This document shows, piece after piece, positions 39,082 to 47,919 of a stretch of 64,000 nucleotides of DNA. The translations under genes were made by a program, and so were the position numbers. How positions within the stretch are numbered: position 1 is the stretch's first letter; the number at the start of each line of letters is the position of its first letter. Source of the DNA: Thiopseudomonas alkaliphila (lineage in GTDB: Bacteria > Pseudomonadota > Gammaproteobacteria > Pseudomonadales > Pseudomonadaceae); the NCBI RefSeq assembly GCF_001267175.1, contig NZ_CP012358.1, forward strand, positions 1,032,501 through 1,096,500, in the 5' to 3' direction. A model generated the notes under the pieces. That model saw nothing but the letters and a program-made list of their open reading frames with translations, ran no database searches and was not told the DNA's origin.

Positions 39082-39134
39082 CTGCAAAGCGGTTATTGCA
39101 ACCACAGCGACTGCCTTCGTGCAGTCGCTTTTTT
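38867..39134 (+). repeat. Left copy of a 268 bp direct repeat (3' end of fabI plus terminator)
   Basis: This stretch, from codon 194 of fabI through the terminator T run, recurs at 44716-44983 in the same orientation with 260 of 268 bases identical and no gaps by direct reading. The copies bracket the TRAP transporter block. Confidence 0.95.
39106..39134 (+). terminator. Terminator of fabI
   Basis: The stem AGCGACTGC/GCAGTCGCT (39106-39114 with 39121-39129), loop CTTCGT, is followed by a T run. An identical copy ends the repeat at 44955-44983. Confidence 0.9.
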
Positions 39135-39257
39135 GTGGGCTAGGTTTTATTCAGCTCATCAGGTAATTGGTTTTATAGCGAGGTAGCAAGAACTTTTAAA
39201 GCTAACTCTCGCCCGCAAAGCTTATAGACTTAGCAAGCGAGTTTGCTACAACTTATA

Positions 39258-40571
39258 TTAGCCGAGCATGGATTGCGGGAGCCAGGTTACGATTACTGGA
39301 AAGAAGAACAGGATCAAGGTAGTGACCACTTCCATAACTACAAACCAAGTTGCGCCACGAAATATTTGTGCCAGTGGTGTAGTACGATCGATACCTGCAA
39401 TTACATATACGTTTAATCCGACCGGTGGTGTGATCAAGCCAATCTCGCACATTTTAACCGCCAAGATACCAAACCAAATCGGGTCGAAACCTAGCGAAAC
39501 AATCGTAGGAAACATAATCGGTAAGGTGATCACTAGCATCGAGAAGGCATCAAGAAACATACCCAGTGGAAAATAGATCAGCAGCAATAAGCCTACAATT
39601 AGTAACGGCGGTACATCCACTGTCACCATAAAGCTAGCAAGGCTCTGAGGTATTTGTGCAAGACTCAAAAAGTAGCTGAAGATACCCGCTCCCACCATTG
39701 TCATCAGAATCATCACTGTGGTGGTAATTGATGACCGGCAACTATCATAGATGTGCTCCTTCAGTTGCGGACGTGCCGAACGAGAAAACAGCAGCATGAT
39801 AAAAGCAATAAACGCTCCGATTGCACCCGCTTCTGTCGGAGTAACAAAACCGAGATAAATGCCACCGAGAACCGCTACAAATAGCACCCCAACTTGCCAA
39901 GCTCTTCTGAGTGACAGAATGCGCTCTTTCCAGCTTGCTTTAACTGTGGGTTCTTGCTTGGTTTTCAGATTGATGCTGACGATCCAAATACCCGCCATAA
40001 ACACCAGCGTTGATAGAAGCCCTGGAATAATACCGGCAACCAGCATTTGTCCAGCAGAGACCTCTGTTAAAGCTGCATAAAAAATCAACAGCACACTGGG
40101 TGGAATCAATACACCGAGTACTCCGCCTGCTGCAACTGCGCCGGCAGATAAACGCGGATCATAACCCGATTTTTTCATCTCTGGAATAGCCACAGAGCCA
40201 ACTGTAGCAGCGGTTGCCACACTTGAACCCGAGGTAGCAGCAAAGCCTGCGCTGGTAAGAATACTAGCCATAGCTAGACCACCAGGCCAATGCCCTACCC
40301 ACTTACGTGCGACGCCAAATAATCGTTGCCCAACCCCAGCATGATGCGCAAAAGCGCCCATCAGGATGAACAGCGGAATAACCGTCAACAAGTAAGATGC
40401 TGATTGATGGTAGGAAAACGACTTGAGCCTATTCAGCACAAAGTCGAGGTTTTCAATCATGAGAATTCCTGCAGTGCCGGCTAAACCCAGCGCCGCAAAA
40501 ACAGGTGTCCCGATTGCCATCAGGGCAAAAATCAGGGCGGTGGCCAAAATGGCCGCTAGCATGTAATCCAT
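39258..40571 (-). CDS. dctM: TRAP transporter large permease DctM
   Basis: This 437 aa inner-membrane protein with about twelve segments is the sodium-coupled transport subunit of a tripartite ATP-independent periplasmic system. Landmarks: IPLFILMGAFAHHAGVG, TSGSSVATAATVGSVAIPEM, and GGVLGVLIPPSVLLIFY, which are the substrate/sodium-binding regions, and the C-terminal IGLITPPVGLNVYV. It ends the dctPQM operon, following dctQ by 27 bases with AGGA upstream of the start. Substrate is unknown; C4-dicarboxylates are the reference case but many TRAPs move other carboxylates. Confidence 0.95.
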   Translation of the reverse strand: MDYMLAAILATALIFALMAIGTPVFAALGLAGTAGILMIENLDFVLNRLKSFSYHQSASYLLTVIPLFILMGAFAHHAGVGQRLFGVARKWVGHWPGGLAMASILTSAGFAATSGSSVATAATVGSVAIPEMKKSGYDPRLSAGAVAAGGVLGVLIPPSVLLIFYAALTEVSAGQMLVAGIIPGLLSTLVFMAGIWIVSINLKTKQEPTVKASWKERILSLRRAWQVGVLFVAVLGGIYLGFVTPTEAGAIGAFIAFIMLLFSRSARPQLKEHIYDSCRSSITTTVMILMTMVGAGIFSYFLSLAQIPQSLASFMVTVDVPPLLIVGLLLLIYFPLGMFLDAFSMLVITLPIMFPTIVSLGFDPIWFGILAVKMCEIGLITPPVGLNVYVIAGIDRTTPLAQIFRGATWFVVMEVVTTLILFFFPVIVTWLPQSMLG

Positions 40572-40598
40572 TGTGAGTCCTTTATTTGACTATCAATC

Positions 40599-41132
40599 TC
40601 ATTGCTGGTAGCTGGATAGCTCACTTTCCAAACCGTTATAGCTTGGCGGCTCGCCGGTGAGCGCTATATTCAATGCCTTGAGCATCATCTGTAAACAGCT
40701 GAACCAGAGCCCAGCTGCTAAGGTAATTTTTGCCCACCAGATCGGAAACTCAATATGCCCCCAACGAAACTCACGAATAGAAAACGAATGAATCGCATCC
40801 TGAGTAGATGCATACGCCAGAATCATTAGCATCAAAGCCGCCATACTCCAGGCAATGGCTTCAAAGAAGACTTGCTTGCGACGTGAGCACTTTTCCAAGA
40901 GCATGGTGACTCTGATATGAGCGTCGTCCAGTTTGGTCCAGCCCAGCCCCAAAAACACCAGCAACACCATGCTGGTTTCGGCCATTTCAAATACGCCTGA
41001 TAAGGAACGTCCAGTGATCGCACGCACCGTCACATCAACCGTGGTTCCCAGCATCAGGAATAACAGACACAACAATGCCACGAGGCCAAAAAAGTTAGAA
41101 AGCTGCCGAGACAGCACATGTAGCTTGGCCAT
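40599..41132 (-). CDS. dctQ: TRAP transporter small permease DctQ
   Basis: This 177 aa integral membrane subunit has four predicted helices (FFGLVALLCLLFLMLGTTVDV is the first). The segment FEMAETSMVLLVFLGLGW is typical of DctQ. It links the binding protein to DctM. It lies between dctP and dctM. Confidence 0.9.
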   Translation of the reverse strand: MAKLHVLSRQLSNFFGLVALLCLLFLMLGTTVDVTVRAITGRSLSGVFEMAETSMVLLVFLGLGWTKLDDAHIRVTMLLEKCSRRKQVFFEAIAWSMAALMLMILAYASTQDAIHSFSIREFRWGHIEFPIWWAKITLAAGLWFSCLQMMLKALNIALTGEPPSYNGLESELSSYQQ

Positions 41133-41219
41133 AATCAGACCCTCCGCTGTAGAGTCAGCGCGCCCGCCACTCGACAGAGCGCACTAACAAGACTGTGGCA
41201 CTCTGTACCAGAGCAACCA

Positions 41220-42311
41220 TTAAACACCTAGTGCAATCTCTTCAGGGCGAGCTAAATTGCCACTGCTGCCATGTTTATTAATCGCCGCCTCTATTAATCC
41301 CTGCATAGCCTCACCATCAATACGTGCTGGCTTTGCTACTCGGTCAATCCACTTGTTGGTCTGATTTGGCTGCACAATATCGCGTGCGGCCTGCTTTTGC
41401 TCATCAGTCCAAATATGAAACTTAGCACCCTCATCCAGTGCCCGCTTAACATACTCGCGATTCGCCGCATCCATAATAGTACGGTACTGACCGGCATAAA
41501 TCTCCTCAACGATCTCATCACAAATACGCTGAAGATTCTCTGGCATTGAGTTCCAGAAATTTAAATTCATGATGGTGGCCGAAGGAGCATGAGGCCCGTC
41601 ACCAATATCGGTCATATAGGGAGCAATTTCATGCAGCTTGTAAGAAACTGCAGTAATATAGTCAAAGCCATACACGCCATCTAGAACGCCACGCTCCAGT
41701 GAGGTGTAAACCTCAGGCGCTGCTACTGGCACTGCGGTCGCGCCTAGTCCCTCAATAACATCGGTTGAAACACCATAACCACGTATCCGCATTCCTTTAA
41801 GATCCTCAAGAGAGCGAATCGGCTTGCGGGTAATCAGTGGAGCATAGTTCCAGTTGGTCCAATACATAACTTTAGAGCGATGACGTCTTTCCCATTCTTC
41901 GCGCAAAGGAGCAAATTCTTGATAAACATCACGACACACCTGCTGCAATGCATCTGCTCGTTCTAAACGGTAGTACCATTCCAACCCACGGGTAACTGGA
42001 AGCTCTGACTGGTAATAGCCTGGAGAGATCAGTGACATTTCCGAAGTGTTGTCACGAACCGCCGCCAAGTGCTCGCCTACACGGTTTAGCGATGCTGACC
42101 AAAAACGGCGAATATTGACGTCTCCAGCCGCCCGTTTTTCTAACTCGGACAAAAACCAGCTATCCAGTCGTGAAGGCCCTGCAGTGTCAGATATATAGCT
42201 ATCAAACTTAAAGCGTGTTGCACCCTTCGCTAAAGCACTCAGTGGCAAACTACCCAGCATACCCGCACCCGCTAAGGCACCTGTCATTTTAATAAAGTCA
42301 CGTCTGTTCAT
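41220..42311 (-). CDS. dctP: TRAP transporter substrate-binding protein DctP
   Basis: This 363 aa periplasmic protein begins MNRRDFIKMTGALAGAGML, a twin-arginine signal (RRDFIK), so it is probably exported folded via Tat, which is common in some TRAP binding proteins. The body carries LEDLKGMRIRGYG, the region where the conserved Arg binds the substrate carboxylate, and VDTF-type dimer regions. GAGAGGAAAG precedes the start. It leads the operon divergently from the LuxR gene. Substrate unknown. Confidence 0.93.
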   Translation of the reverse strand: MNRRDFIKMTGALAGAGMLGSLPLSALAKGATRFKFDSYISDTAGPSRLDSWFLSELEKRAAGDVNIRRFWSASLNRVGEHLAAVRDNTSEMSLISPGYYQSELPVTRGLEWYYRLERADALQQVCRDVYQEFAPLREEWERRHRSKVMYWTNWNYAPLITRKPIRSLEDLKGMRIRGYGVSTDVIEGLGATAVPVAAPEVYTSLERGVLDGVYGFDYITAVSYKLHEIAPYMTDIGDGPHAPSATIMNLNFWNSMPENLQRICDEIVEEIYAGQYRTIMDAANREYVKRALDEGAKFHIWTDEQKQAARDIVQPNQTNKWIDRVAKPARIDGEAMQGLIEAAINKHGSSGNLARPEEIALGV

Positions 42312-42797
42312 AAGACTTTCCTCTCTTTCTTATTAAATTTAATTATTAGTATCCAAGGAAACATCTGTGGAAAACTTAATGTTATCCGGACGGGTTCTAT
42401 TTGCTAGCCAAGGCTGACTAGCACCTATACGCATTCAAGCTAAGTACTACTCGAAGTCATTTTCTCCGCACCGATAACCAGAACCCTCTCCGACCTTTCC
42501 ACCATTGATTACCTAGACATTGGCAAACAAGGTTCCTACGTAGAAGCACATGCATTTTCGTACCTAATCACAAGCACTTGATGCAACATCAGTGATACCC
42601 GATGAGATGGCTAATCAAACCAATCAGTTAGCTAGCAAACTTACAAAACTGGACACAAACGCTACTAGCTATAGATTTTTTTGCAGACGCCACCACTCCC
42701 ACTTTAGTTATCTATATACTGAACAGTTGAATTACGTATATCTATACGTGCATCCACGTATAGACATTAGTAGACTAATCTTTAGTTCAGGTGTGCC
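42312..42797. other. Divergent control region between dctP and the PAS-LuxR gene
   Basis: This 486-base region has no credible gene. It holds the three-half-site element at 42733-42762, close to the regulator start. The remainder is AT-rich and no clear dctP promoter could be picked. Confidence 0.55.
42733..42763. promoter_or_regulatory. Three-half-site operator upstream of the PAS-LuxR gene
   Basis: TACGTATA-TC-TATACGTG-CATC-CACGTATA gives two overlapping inverted repeats, including a perfect 9 bp palindromic arm pair (CTATACGTG and CACGTATAG, 42742-42750 and 42755-42763). The same 8-2-8-4-8 architecture recurs at 44581-44610. It ends 34 bp before the LuxR start codon and could serve autoregulation and dctPQM control. 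Confidence 0.65.
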
Positions 42798-43394
42798 ATG
42801 AAGACAGCAGAAGAATATTTTTTACAACGTGACATCTGTGAGCACGATCTAGAAAAGTTGGCTTTTATCGAATCACCTTCCCCACAAGTGATTACTCAGC
42901 ATCGTAAAATGTTGCGTTGTAACAAAGCGTTTGCCGAACTCTTTGGCTATGACACGACCGCTCTAGAAAATGAATTAATCCGTATGCTCTACCCCAATAA
43001 CATGGATTACCAGAAAGTAGGTGAGCGCAGCCGTAAAGCTTTGGAAAAAAACAGCTACTACGAAGATGAACGCTTTATGCAGCATAGTAATCAGGAGATT
43101 TTTTGGGCCAGAGCTAAAGGTATTACCCTTATTCCCGAAGACCCTTTTGCCTTGATGGTCTGGAGCTTTGAGCGCGTCCGCCATAACGAAACTAAAGCCA
43201 TTGAACTAACGCCGCGAGAGCGTGAAATTGCTGGCTATATAGTTAACGGATTAACTTGTAAGGAAACGGGGCAAGCGCTGGGAATTTCCCACCGCACAGT
43301 GGAAGTGCATCGCGGCCGACTGATGAAAAAACTGGATGCGAAAAATACTGCAGAATTGGTTTCAAAGATCGTTATGGTTGAACACAACCGCTAG
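42798..43394 (+). CDS. PAS domain-containing LuxR-family transcriptional regulator
   Basis: This 198 aa regulator has a PAS sensor domain at roughly residues 25-127 (QHRKMLRCNKAFAELFGYD, then IFWARAKGITLIPEDPFALMVW) and a LuxR helix-turn-helix at about 135-195 (LTPREREIAGYIVNGLTCKETGQALGISHRTVEVHRGRL). Such single PAS-LuxR proteins frequently sit beside TRAP transporter operons and sense the substrate. An AGGT ribosome site is upstream. The symmetric element at 42733 is a good candidate for its operator. Confidence 0.9.
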   Translation: MKTAEEYFLQRDICEHDLEKLAFIESPSPQVITQHRKMLRCNKAFAELFGYDTTALENELIRMLYPNNMDYQKVGERSRKALEKNSYYEDERFMQHSNQEIFWARAKGITLIPEDPFALMVWSFERVRHNETKAIELTPREREIAGYIVNGLTCKETGQALGISHRTVEVHRGRLMKKLDAKNTAELVSKIVMVEHNR

Positions 43395-43405
43395 CCATAA
43401 TGACA

Positions 43406-43439
43406 GTCAGTTTTGCCGCTTAGGTGGCTAAACTGACTT
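43406..43439. terminator. Bidirectional hairpin between the LuxR and DUF1330-like genes
   Basis: AGTCAGTTT/AAACTGACT (43406-43414 with 43431-43439) plus internal pairing forms a stem between two convergent genes. T tracts are short. Confidence 0.55.
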
Positions 43440-43464
43440 CACTAAAATCTTTGCTTTATGCTAT

Positions 43465-43782
43465 CTACTTGCCGTCTGCTTGCCCTGGAATTCCGTCCAG
43501 AAGATACAGATGAGCAGATGAGGATTTAAACCGAAAATCAATAATATCTTGGTATTCAGGTGAATAGTAAAATTCCTTGGCTCGCTCAAGCGAGCCAAAC
43601 TCAAGAAAAATCACACGACGCACAACCCGCTCACCCTCAATCACTATTGGCGAATTGGTTGCCACTAAAAACCGGGCGCCAAACTGCTTAAGCACCGGCT
43701 CTACTCTAGCCATGTACTCCTTAACAAATACCTCAGAATCAGTAACTGACAACTCAGCAAAGAGATATCCTTTCGCGCTCAT
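43465..43782 (-). CDS. DUF1330-like small protein
   Basis: This 105 aa protein has a ferredoxin-like alpha/beta pattern: MSAKGYLFAELSVTDSEVFVKEYM, then FGARFLVA and RVVFLEFGSLERAKEFYYSPEYQ, which matches the DUF1330/dimeric alpha-beta barrel type. Function in this family is unknown. The ATG at 43782 has GGAAGG upstream; a GTG one codon earlier is ignored. It lies downstream of the cupin and may be co-transcribed with it. Confidence 0.75.
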   Translation of the reverse strand: MSAKGYLFAELSVTDSEVFVKEYMARVEPVLKQFGARFLVATNSPIVIEGERVVRRVIFLEFGSLERAKEFYYSPEYQDIIDFRFKSSSAHLYLLDGIPGQADGK

Positions 43783-43867
43783 CACACACCTTCCTCAATA
43801 GATCAACTCTAGTAATAAAAAACAAAGCTGCATGGCTCAGCTTTTATAGTCGCAAAAAAGCTGTCGA

Positions 43868-44317
43868 TTAAAAATCTGCTGGCAAATGGCTAGGACGCTC
43901 ACAAGCAACCGTTTCCATTTTGGCCGGAACCGACATTTCAAATAGTTCTAAATCAGATGAAATCGCTGTTTCATTGTGCTTAAGACCCGGCGGTATAAAT
44001 AGTGACTCACCAGTTTCCAAACGAATTGTGCTGCCATCTTCAAACTGTAGCTCAATCCAGCCGCGCAGTGCGTAGATAAAGTGCACATCGCAAATATGGT
44101 AATGCCAGCCTGTCTGCTCCATCACATCAGTAGCACAAGTAACCTGCGCTCTGGCAAGACCTTCAGTAACTTCCGTCAAACCTAATTCACGGTACTTAAA
44201 AAAGGAACGTCGACCAGAAATCAGTGGTGCACTTTCCTGAGTGGCATAGGTTAGTTTTTTAGCTAGCTCAGCAACATTTTCTGGAATTTCCAGCGGGGTT
44301 TCTAGTTGAAATCTCAT
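43868..44317 (-). CDS. Cupin-domain protein
   Basis: This 149 aa single-domain cupin has metal-binding motif 1 GWHYHICDVHFIYALRGW (His72, His74, His79) and motif 2 GESLFIPPGLKHN (His114). It may be an oxygenase, isomerase or sensor; no specific reaction can be assigned. I start at 44317 because AGGAGA lies six bases upstream, while the in-frame extension to 44419 is rich in hydrophobic and basic residues and unlike cupins. A copy of the three-half-site operator lies about 265 bp upstream. Confidence 0.82.
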   Translation of the reverse strand: MRFQLETPLEIPENVAELAKKLTYATQESAPLISGRRSFFKYRELGLTEVTEGLARAQVTCATDVMEQTGWHYHICDVHFIYALRGWIELQFEDGSTIRLETGESLFIPPGLKHNETAISSDLELFEMSVPAKMETVACERPSHLPADF

Positions 44318-44715
44318 TTCAAATCTCCTGACACTCATAAGCAACAACCGTATAAAACGCATTGTTTTAATTATAAAATTACAGCCGAGACACATGACTG
44401 TAAGCTCCACAAATCGCATGTTGGGCTATAAATAGTACGGGCCGTAAAAGCCTTAGTCAGATATCTACCACAAAGAATATAGCTAACCCCTTAGTGATCG
44501 TAGCGCCGAATACTTCCTTAGTAGCTCCCTCTCATCTCTAGCGCTTACTTGACTTTTTATTTCATATTAAGCAGACAAACTACGTATATCTATACGTGCA
44601 GATACGTATACACGGGTACTTTGTATTAAAAGTACTACTTCTCCTAGGCCTTATTTCTGCTAAAAATATGGATACTCCGTATAAAAAACACAACTGACAT
44701 AATCATCCACAAGCT
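44318..44715. other. Non-coding right end of the TRAP block
   Basis: This stretch of about 400 bases has no credible gene. It carries the operator at 44581-44610 and a small inverted repeat GTACTTT/AAAGTAC at 44616-44635. The block ends where the truncated fabI copy begins at 44716. Confidence 0.6.
44581..44610. promoter_or_regulatory. Three-half-site operator, second copy
   Basis: TACGTATA-TC-TATACGTG-CAGA-TACGTATA shares its first 20 bases with the copy at 42733 and keeps the same 8-2-8-4-8 spacing. It lies on the control side of the cupin/DUF1330 pair. Confidence 0.65.
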
Positions 44716-44932
44716 CGATTCGGACCTTAGCGGCTTCGGGCATTAAAGATTTCCGTAAAATGCTCGGTGCCAACGAAGCGCAAACCCCACTGCGCCGCAA
44801 CGTGACTATTGAAGAAGTTGGCAATGCGGGAGCTTTCTTATGCTCTGACCTAGCCTCAGGCATTAGTGGTGAAATTATGTACGTTGACGGTGGCTTTAAC
44901 ACTACCGCAATGGGTGCATTAGACAGTTAACT
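44716..44932 (+). pseudogene. Truncated fabI remnant (C-terminal 70 codons)
   Basis: From the second base of codon 194 to the stop, the reading frame of fabI residues 195-264 is intact but has no start, promoter or N-terminal domain, so the product cannot function. Eight base differences from the full gene (CGG/CGC, GCG/GCC, GGT/GGC, GCC/GCT, GCG/GCA, GGC/GGT, GTT/GTA, GAC/GAT) are all synonymous. That pattern means the sequence diverged while part of a selected full-length gene, then arrived or was cut off recently. Confidence 0.9.
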
Positions 44933-44983
44933 GCAAAGCGGTTATTGCAACCACAGCGACTGCCTTCGTGCAGTCGCTTTTTT
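44716..44983 (+). repeat. Right copy of the 268 bp fabI direct repeat
   Basis: This copy is colinear with 38867-39134 and includes the fabI terminator. The last 78 or so bases, beyond the coding differences, are identical. Confidence 0.95.
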
Positions 44984-45079
44984 ATGCCCTGATTTCCTTT
45001 ACTCCAGCAAATGTTTTAGATTACCTCGGCTGCATTGTTAAGTGCAGCTGATTAAACAAGGAATACATGGAGTTTTATT

Positions 45080-45667
45080 ATGTTGAAATCAATCACCACC
45101 CTCAGCTGCACCGCCCTCGCATTGGCTGCATTATCCAGCCCAGTAAGCGCTGAATTTTTTAAACTGTCGGCCCAAGAACAAAAGCTTATCGGTGACATGG
45201 AGGCTTGCATTGCCAATGGTCAGCCCACTTTTTTTGATAAGACCTTTGATAGTTTTTTAAAAAAATATGGTTTTTACCAAATGGATATCTACCCAGAAAA
45301 AGCTAAAAAACGCCTTCAAGTGATATCTGAAACAATCACCGAAAGTGAGCCTCCTGTTAACTTCTACCGCACTGAGTTTAAAGAGGGCGTTATCATGTCT
45401 CACTATAAAAATAGCGAGCATGGCAACCAAGGCGCCAGCCAAATTGAATTTATTGGAAAACAGCTAGAATTTGCAAAAAACGTCAAAATAGGCTCTTCTC
45501 GAAAAGCTGTATATGAAGCCTTCGGTAAGTCCAACTGCTTAATGTCGTCTGAAGAAAATCATTTAATGTACGACTACAAGCAAAATGACGCTGGCGACTA
45601 CGTTTTCTTTGTCTTTGATAAAAACTATCGCTTAATAAGTGTCGATTACTTACCCTATTCAGGCTAG
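45080..45667 (+). CDS. Secreted hypothetical protein
   Basis: This 195 aa protein has a clear Sec signal peptide MLKSITTLSCTALALAALSS ending near PVSAEF. The mature part is charged and soluble, with two cysteines (ACIANG and SNCLMS), and no family was recognised. GGAG lies upstream of the ATG and a hairpin at 45700-45730 follows, so it is a separate transcription unit. Its position directly after the fabI remnant leaves open whether it belongs to the acquired DNA. Confidence 0.7.
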   Translation: MLKSITTLSCTALALAALSSPVSAEFFKLSAQEQKLIGDMEACIANGQPTFFDKTFDSFLKKYGFYQMDIYPEKAKKRLQVISETITESEPPVNFYRTEFKEGVIMSHYKNSEHGNQGASQIEFIGKQLEFAKNVKIGSSRKAVYEAFGKSNCLMSSEENHLMYDYKQNDAGDYVFFVFDKNYRLISVDYLPYSG

Positions 45668-45699
45668 TGTCTCCAGCTTAAAAAGTTTTTTTAATTCAA

Positions 45700-45730
45700 C
45701 CTGTTAGCTGCGAAATCAGCAGCTAACAGG
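45700..45730 (+). terminator. Hairpin after the secreted protein gene
   Basis: A 12 bp perfect stem CCTGTTAGCTGC/GCAGCTAACAGG (45700-45711 with 45719-45730) is followed by CTATTT, a weak T tract. Confidence 0.6.
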
Positions 45731-45858
45731 CTATTTAGACTACAGTTTTCTTATACACGCTTAGAGCAAAACCACTGGTCAGCCCACCTGAACCTTCCTC
45801 CTCGTTAGCTGTTCTGAAATTTTACCGTGCTTAACATTACAGCGAAGAGGTAAAAGGA

Positions 45859-47919
45859 ATGTCTAACGATAAAACAACAACTCAATGCCCTTTTCACCGT
45901 GGCAATGCTGATGAAATACATCAGCGAGCTGAAGATTACTCAGCGCCCGCCCTGACAACCAATCAAGGGCTAGAGATTTCAGATAATCAAAACTCGCTCC
46001 ATATGTTGGGCAAAGGTCCAACGCTGTTAGAAGATTTTATCCTGCGCGAAAAAATCACCCACTTTGACCATGAGCGTATTCCCGAGCGTATCGTTCACGC
46101 CCGAGGGAGTGCAGCCCATGGTTACTTTGAGCTAACGGAATCCTTAGCTGAATACACCACCGCCAAAGTACTGACCGAAGTTGGCAAAAAAACGCCAATG
46201 TTTGCCCGTATTTCAACCGTCGCTGGTGGTGCAGGCTCTGTGGATACTCCGCGTGATATTCGTGGCTTTGCGTTAAAATTTTATACCGAGCAAGGTAACT
46301 GGGATATTGTCGGTAACAACGTTCCGGTCTTTTTTATTCAAGATGCGATTAAATTTCCTGACTTAATTCATGCGGTAAAAATGGAGCCTGATCGCGGTTT
46401 TCCTCAAGCTGCCAGTGCTCACGATACCTTTTGGGATTTTGTTTCCTTAATGCCTGAATCGATGCACACTGTAATGTGGGTTATGAGTGATCGCGCTATT
46501 CCTCGCAGTTTACGTATGATTGAAGGCTTTGGCGTGCACAGTTTTCGCTTGATTAATGCAGAAGGTAAATCCACCTTTGTTAAGTTTCACTGGAGACCCA
46601 AACTCGGCGTTCAGTCAACCTTGTGGGATGAAGCCGTAAAAATTGCCGGTGCGGATCCTGATTACCATCGCCGCGATTTATTTGAAGCAATTACCCAAGG
46701 GCATTACCCAGAATGGGAGTTTTCGGTTCAATTATTTACTGAAGAACAAGCCGCGCAGTTTCCGTTTGATCATCTAGATCCAACAAAGCTCATTCCCGAA
46801 GAATTAGTGCCGCTTAAAGTTATCGGCCGTTTTGTACTTAATAAGATGCCTGATAATTTTTTTGCCGAAACCGAGCAAGTGGCATTCTGTCCGGCCAATA
46901 TCGTGCAGGGCATTGATTTTAGTAATGATCCACTACTGCAAGGCCGATTATTTTCTTACTTAGATACCCAGCTCTCGCGTTTAGGTGGCCCTAATTTTCA
47001 ACAAATCCCCATTAATGCGCCTAAATGCCCGTTTGCCAATCAGCAACGCGATGGCCACATGCAAATGCAGATCCCTAAAGGCCGAGTGGCTTATGAGCCC
47101 AGCTCACTAGAGCCGCAATCACCTAAAGCAACCACAGCAGGCTTTGCTAGTTATACGCACGATGAAAACAATCAAGTTAAAGGTCGCGTGCGTCCTGAAA
47201 GTTTTGCTGATCATTATTCACAAGCGCGGCAGTTTTACTGCAGCCAAACGCCTGAAGAGCAACGGCATATTCAGTCAGCCTATGCCTTTGAGTTATCCAA
47301 AGTCGAAACGCTAGCAGTACGCGAGCGCATGATCAGTCACTTACTTAATATTGATCAAACACTAGCCAAGGCAGTAGCTGAGCAACTGAATATAAAGCCA
47401 TTGCCTAAAGCCTTTAGCACCGCAACTCCCGCCACAGATCAACCTGTTTCACCTGCCCTACAAACCATTGGCAAAATGCAAAATACTCTGCAAGGTCGCA
47501 CAGTGGGCATTTTGATCGCCAATAAAAGTAATGCTGAGCAAATTCACGGCATTCAGTCGGCCGCTGAACAAGCGGGTGCCATTGTCAAAATCATTGCGCT
47601 TAAAACAGGCGATATTACGCTGTCTGATGGCTCCACAATCACTGCAGATGGCAAGTTAGCAGGCATGCCCTCGGTAATCTTAGATGCAGTAGCACTGGTA
47701 CTCATGCCCGATGAGGTGACTCAACTTAAAACCAATATCGCCGCCATTAGCTTTATTAACGATGCCTATTATCATTGTAAGGCAATTGCTCACTGTAAAG
47801 GCTCACAAGCCTTGCTGGATCATTGCCATATCACTAAAGATGCGGGGATTATTCCCATTGAGCACATTGCAGACTTTATCACTGCGGCTAAACAACGTTT
47901 CTATCAGCGTGAACCATAA
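45859..47919 (+). CDS. katE: Large-subunit (clade 2) catalase HPII-type
   Basis: This 686 aa haem catalase breaks down hydrogen peroxide. The catalytic His80 is in [15 protein letters not shown], the distal Asn in NNVPVFF, and the haem-ligand Tyr in [17 protein letters not shown]-terminal DJ-1/PfpI-like domain ([21 protein letters not shown] onward, about 150 residues) identifies the large-subunit clade; it is shorter than E. coli HPII (753 aa) at the N-terminus. AGAGGTAAAAGG lies before the ATG. Usually a stationary-phase gene, but no promoter could be called. Confidence 0.95.
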   Translation: MSNDKTTTQCPFHRGNADEIHQRAEDYSAPALTTNQGLEISDNQNSLHMLGKGPTLLEDFILREKITHFDHERIPERIVHARGSAAHGYFELTESLAEYTTAKVLTEVGKKTPMFARISTVAGGAGSVDTPRDIRGFALKFYTEQGNWDIVGNNVPVFFIQDAIKFPDLIHAVKMEPDRGFPQAASAHDTFWDFVSLMPESMHTVMWVMSDRAIPRSLRMIEGFGVHSFRLINAEGKSTFVKFHWRPKLGVQSTLWDEAVKIAGADPDYHRRDLFEAITQGHYPEWEFSVQLFTEEQAAQFPFDHLDPTKLIPEELVPLKVIGRFVLNKMPDNFFAETEQVAFCPANIVQGIDFSNDPLLQGRLFSYLDTQLSRLGGPNFQQIPINAPKCPFANQQRDGHMQMQIPKGRVAYEPSSLEPQSPKATTAGFASYTHDENNQVKGRVRPESFADHYSQARQFYCSQTPEEQRHIQSAYAFELSKVETLAVRERMISHLLNIDQTLAKAVAEQLNIKPLPKAFSTATPATDQPVSPALQTIGKMQNTLQGRTVGILIANKSNAEQIHGIQSAAEQAGAIVKIIALKTGDITLSDGSTITADGKLAGMPSVILDAVALVLMPDEVTQLKTNIAAISFINDAYYHCKAIAHCKGSQALLDHCHITKDAGIIPIEHIADFITAAKQRFYQREP

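Larger units (their letters stand above)
39135..44715. mobile_element. Putative acquired 5.6 kb block flanked by fabI 3' duplications
   Basis: Content is a TRAP transporter operon on the minus strand, a PAS-LuxR regulator on the plus strand, a DUF1330-like protein and a cupin on the minus strand. It separates the intact fabI from a truncated fabI copy. No integrase, transposase or terminal inverted repeats were found, so the mechanism is more likely homologous recombination (Campbell-type integration of a circle carrying a 5'-truncated fabI) or a lost integrase. The boundary is defined by the repeat ends. Confidence 0.6.

Noticed and set aside
44318..44419. Upstream extension of the cupin gene to 44419
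   Set aside because: The extra 34 residues do not fit the cupin N-terminus, while an AGGAGA ribosome site sits at the correct distance from 44317.
44660..44902. Minus-strand frame opposite the fabI remnant
   Set aside because: It is the antisense shadow of fabI; the same frame exists opposite the intact gene at 38808-39053.
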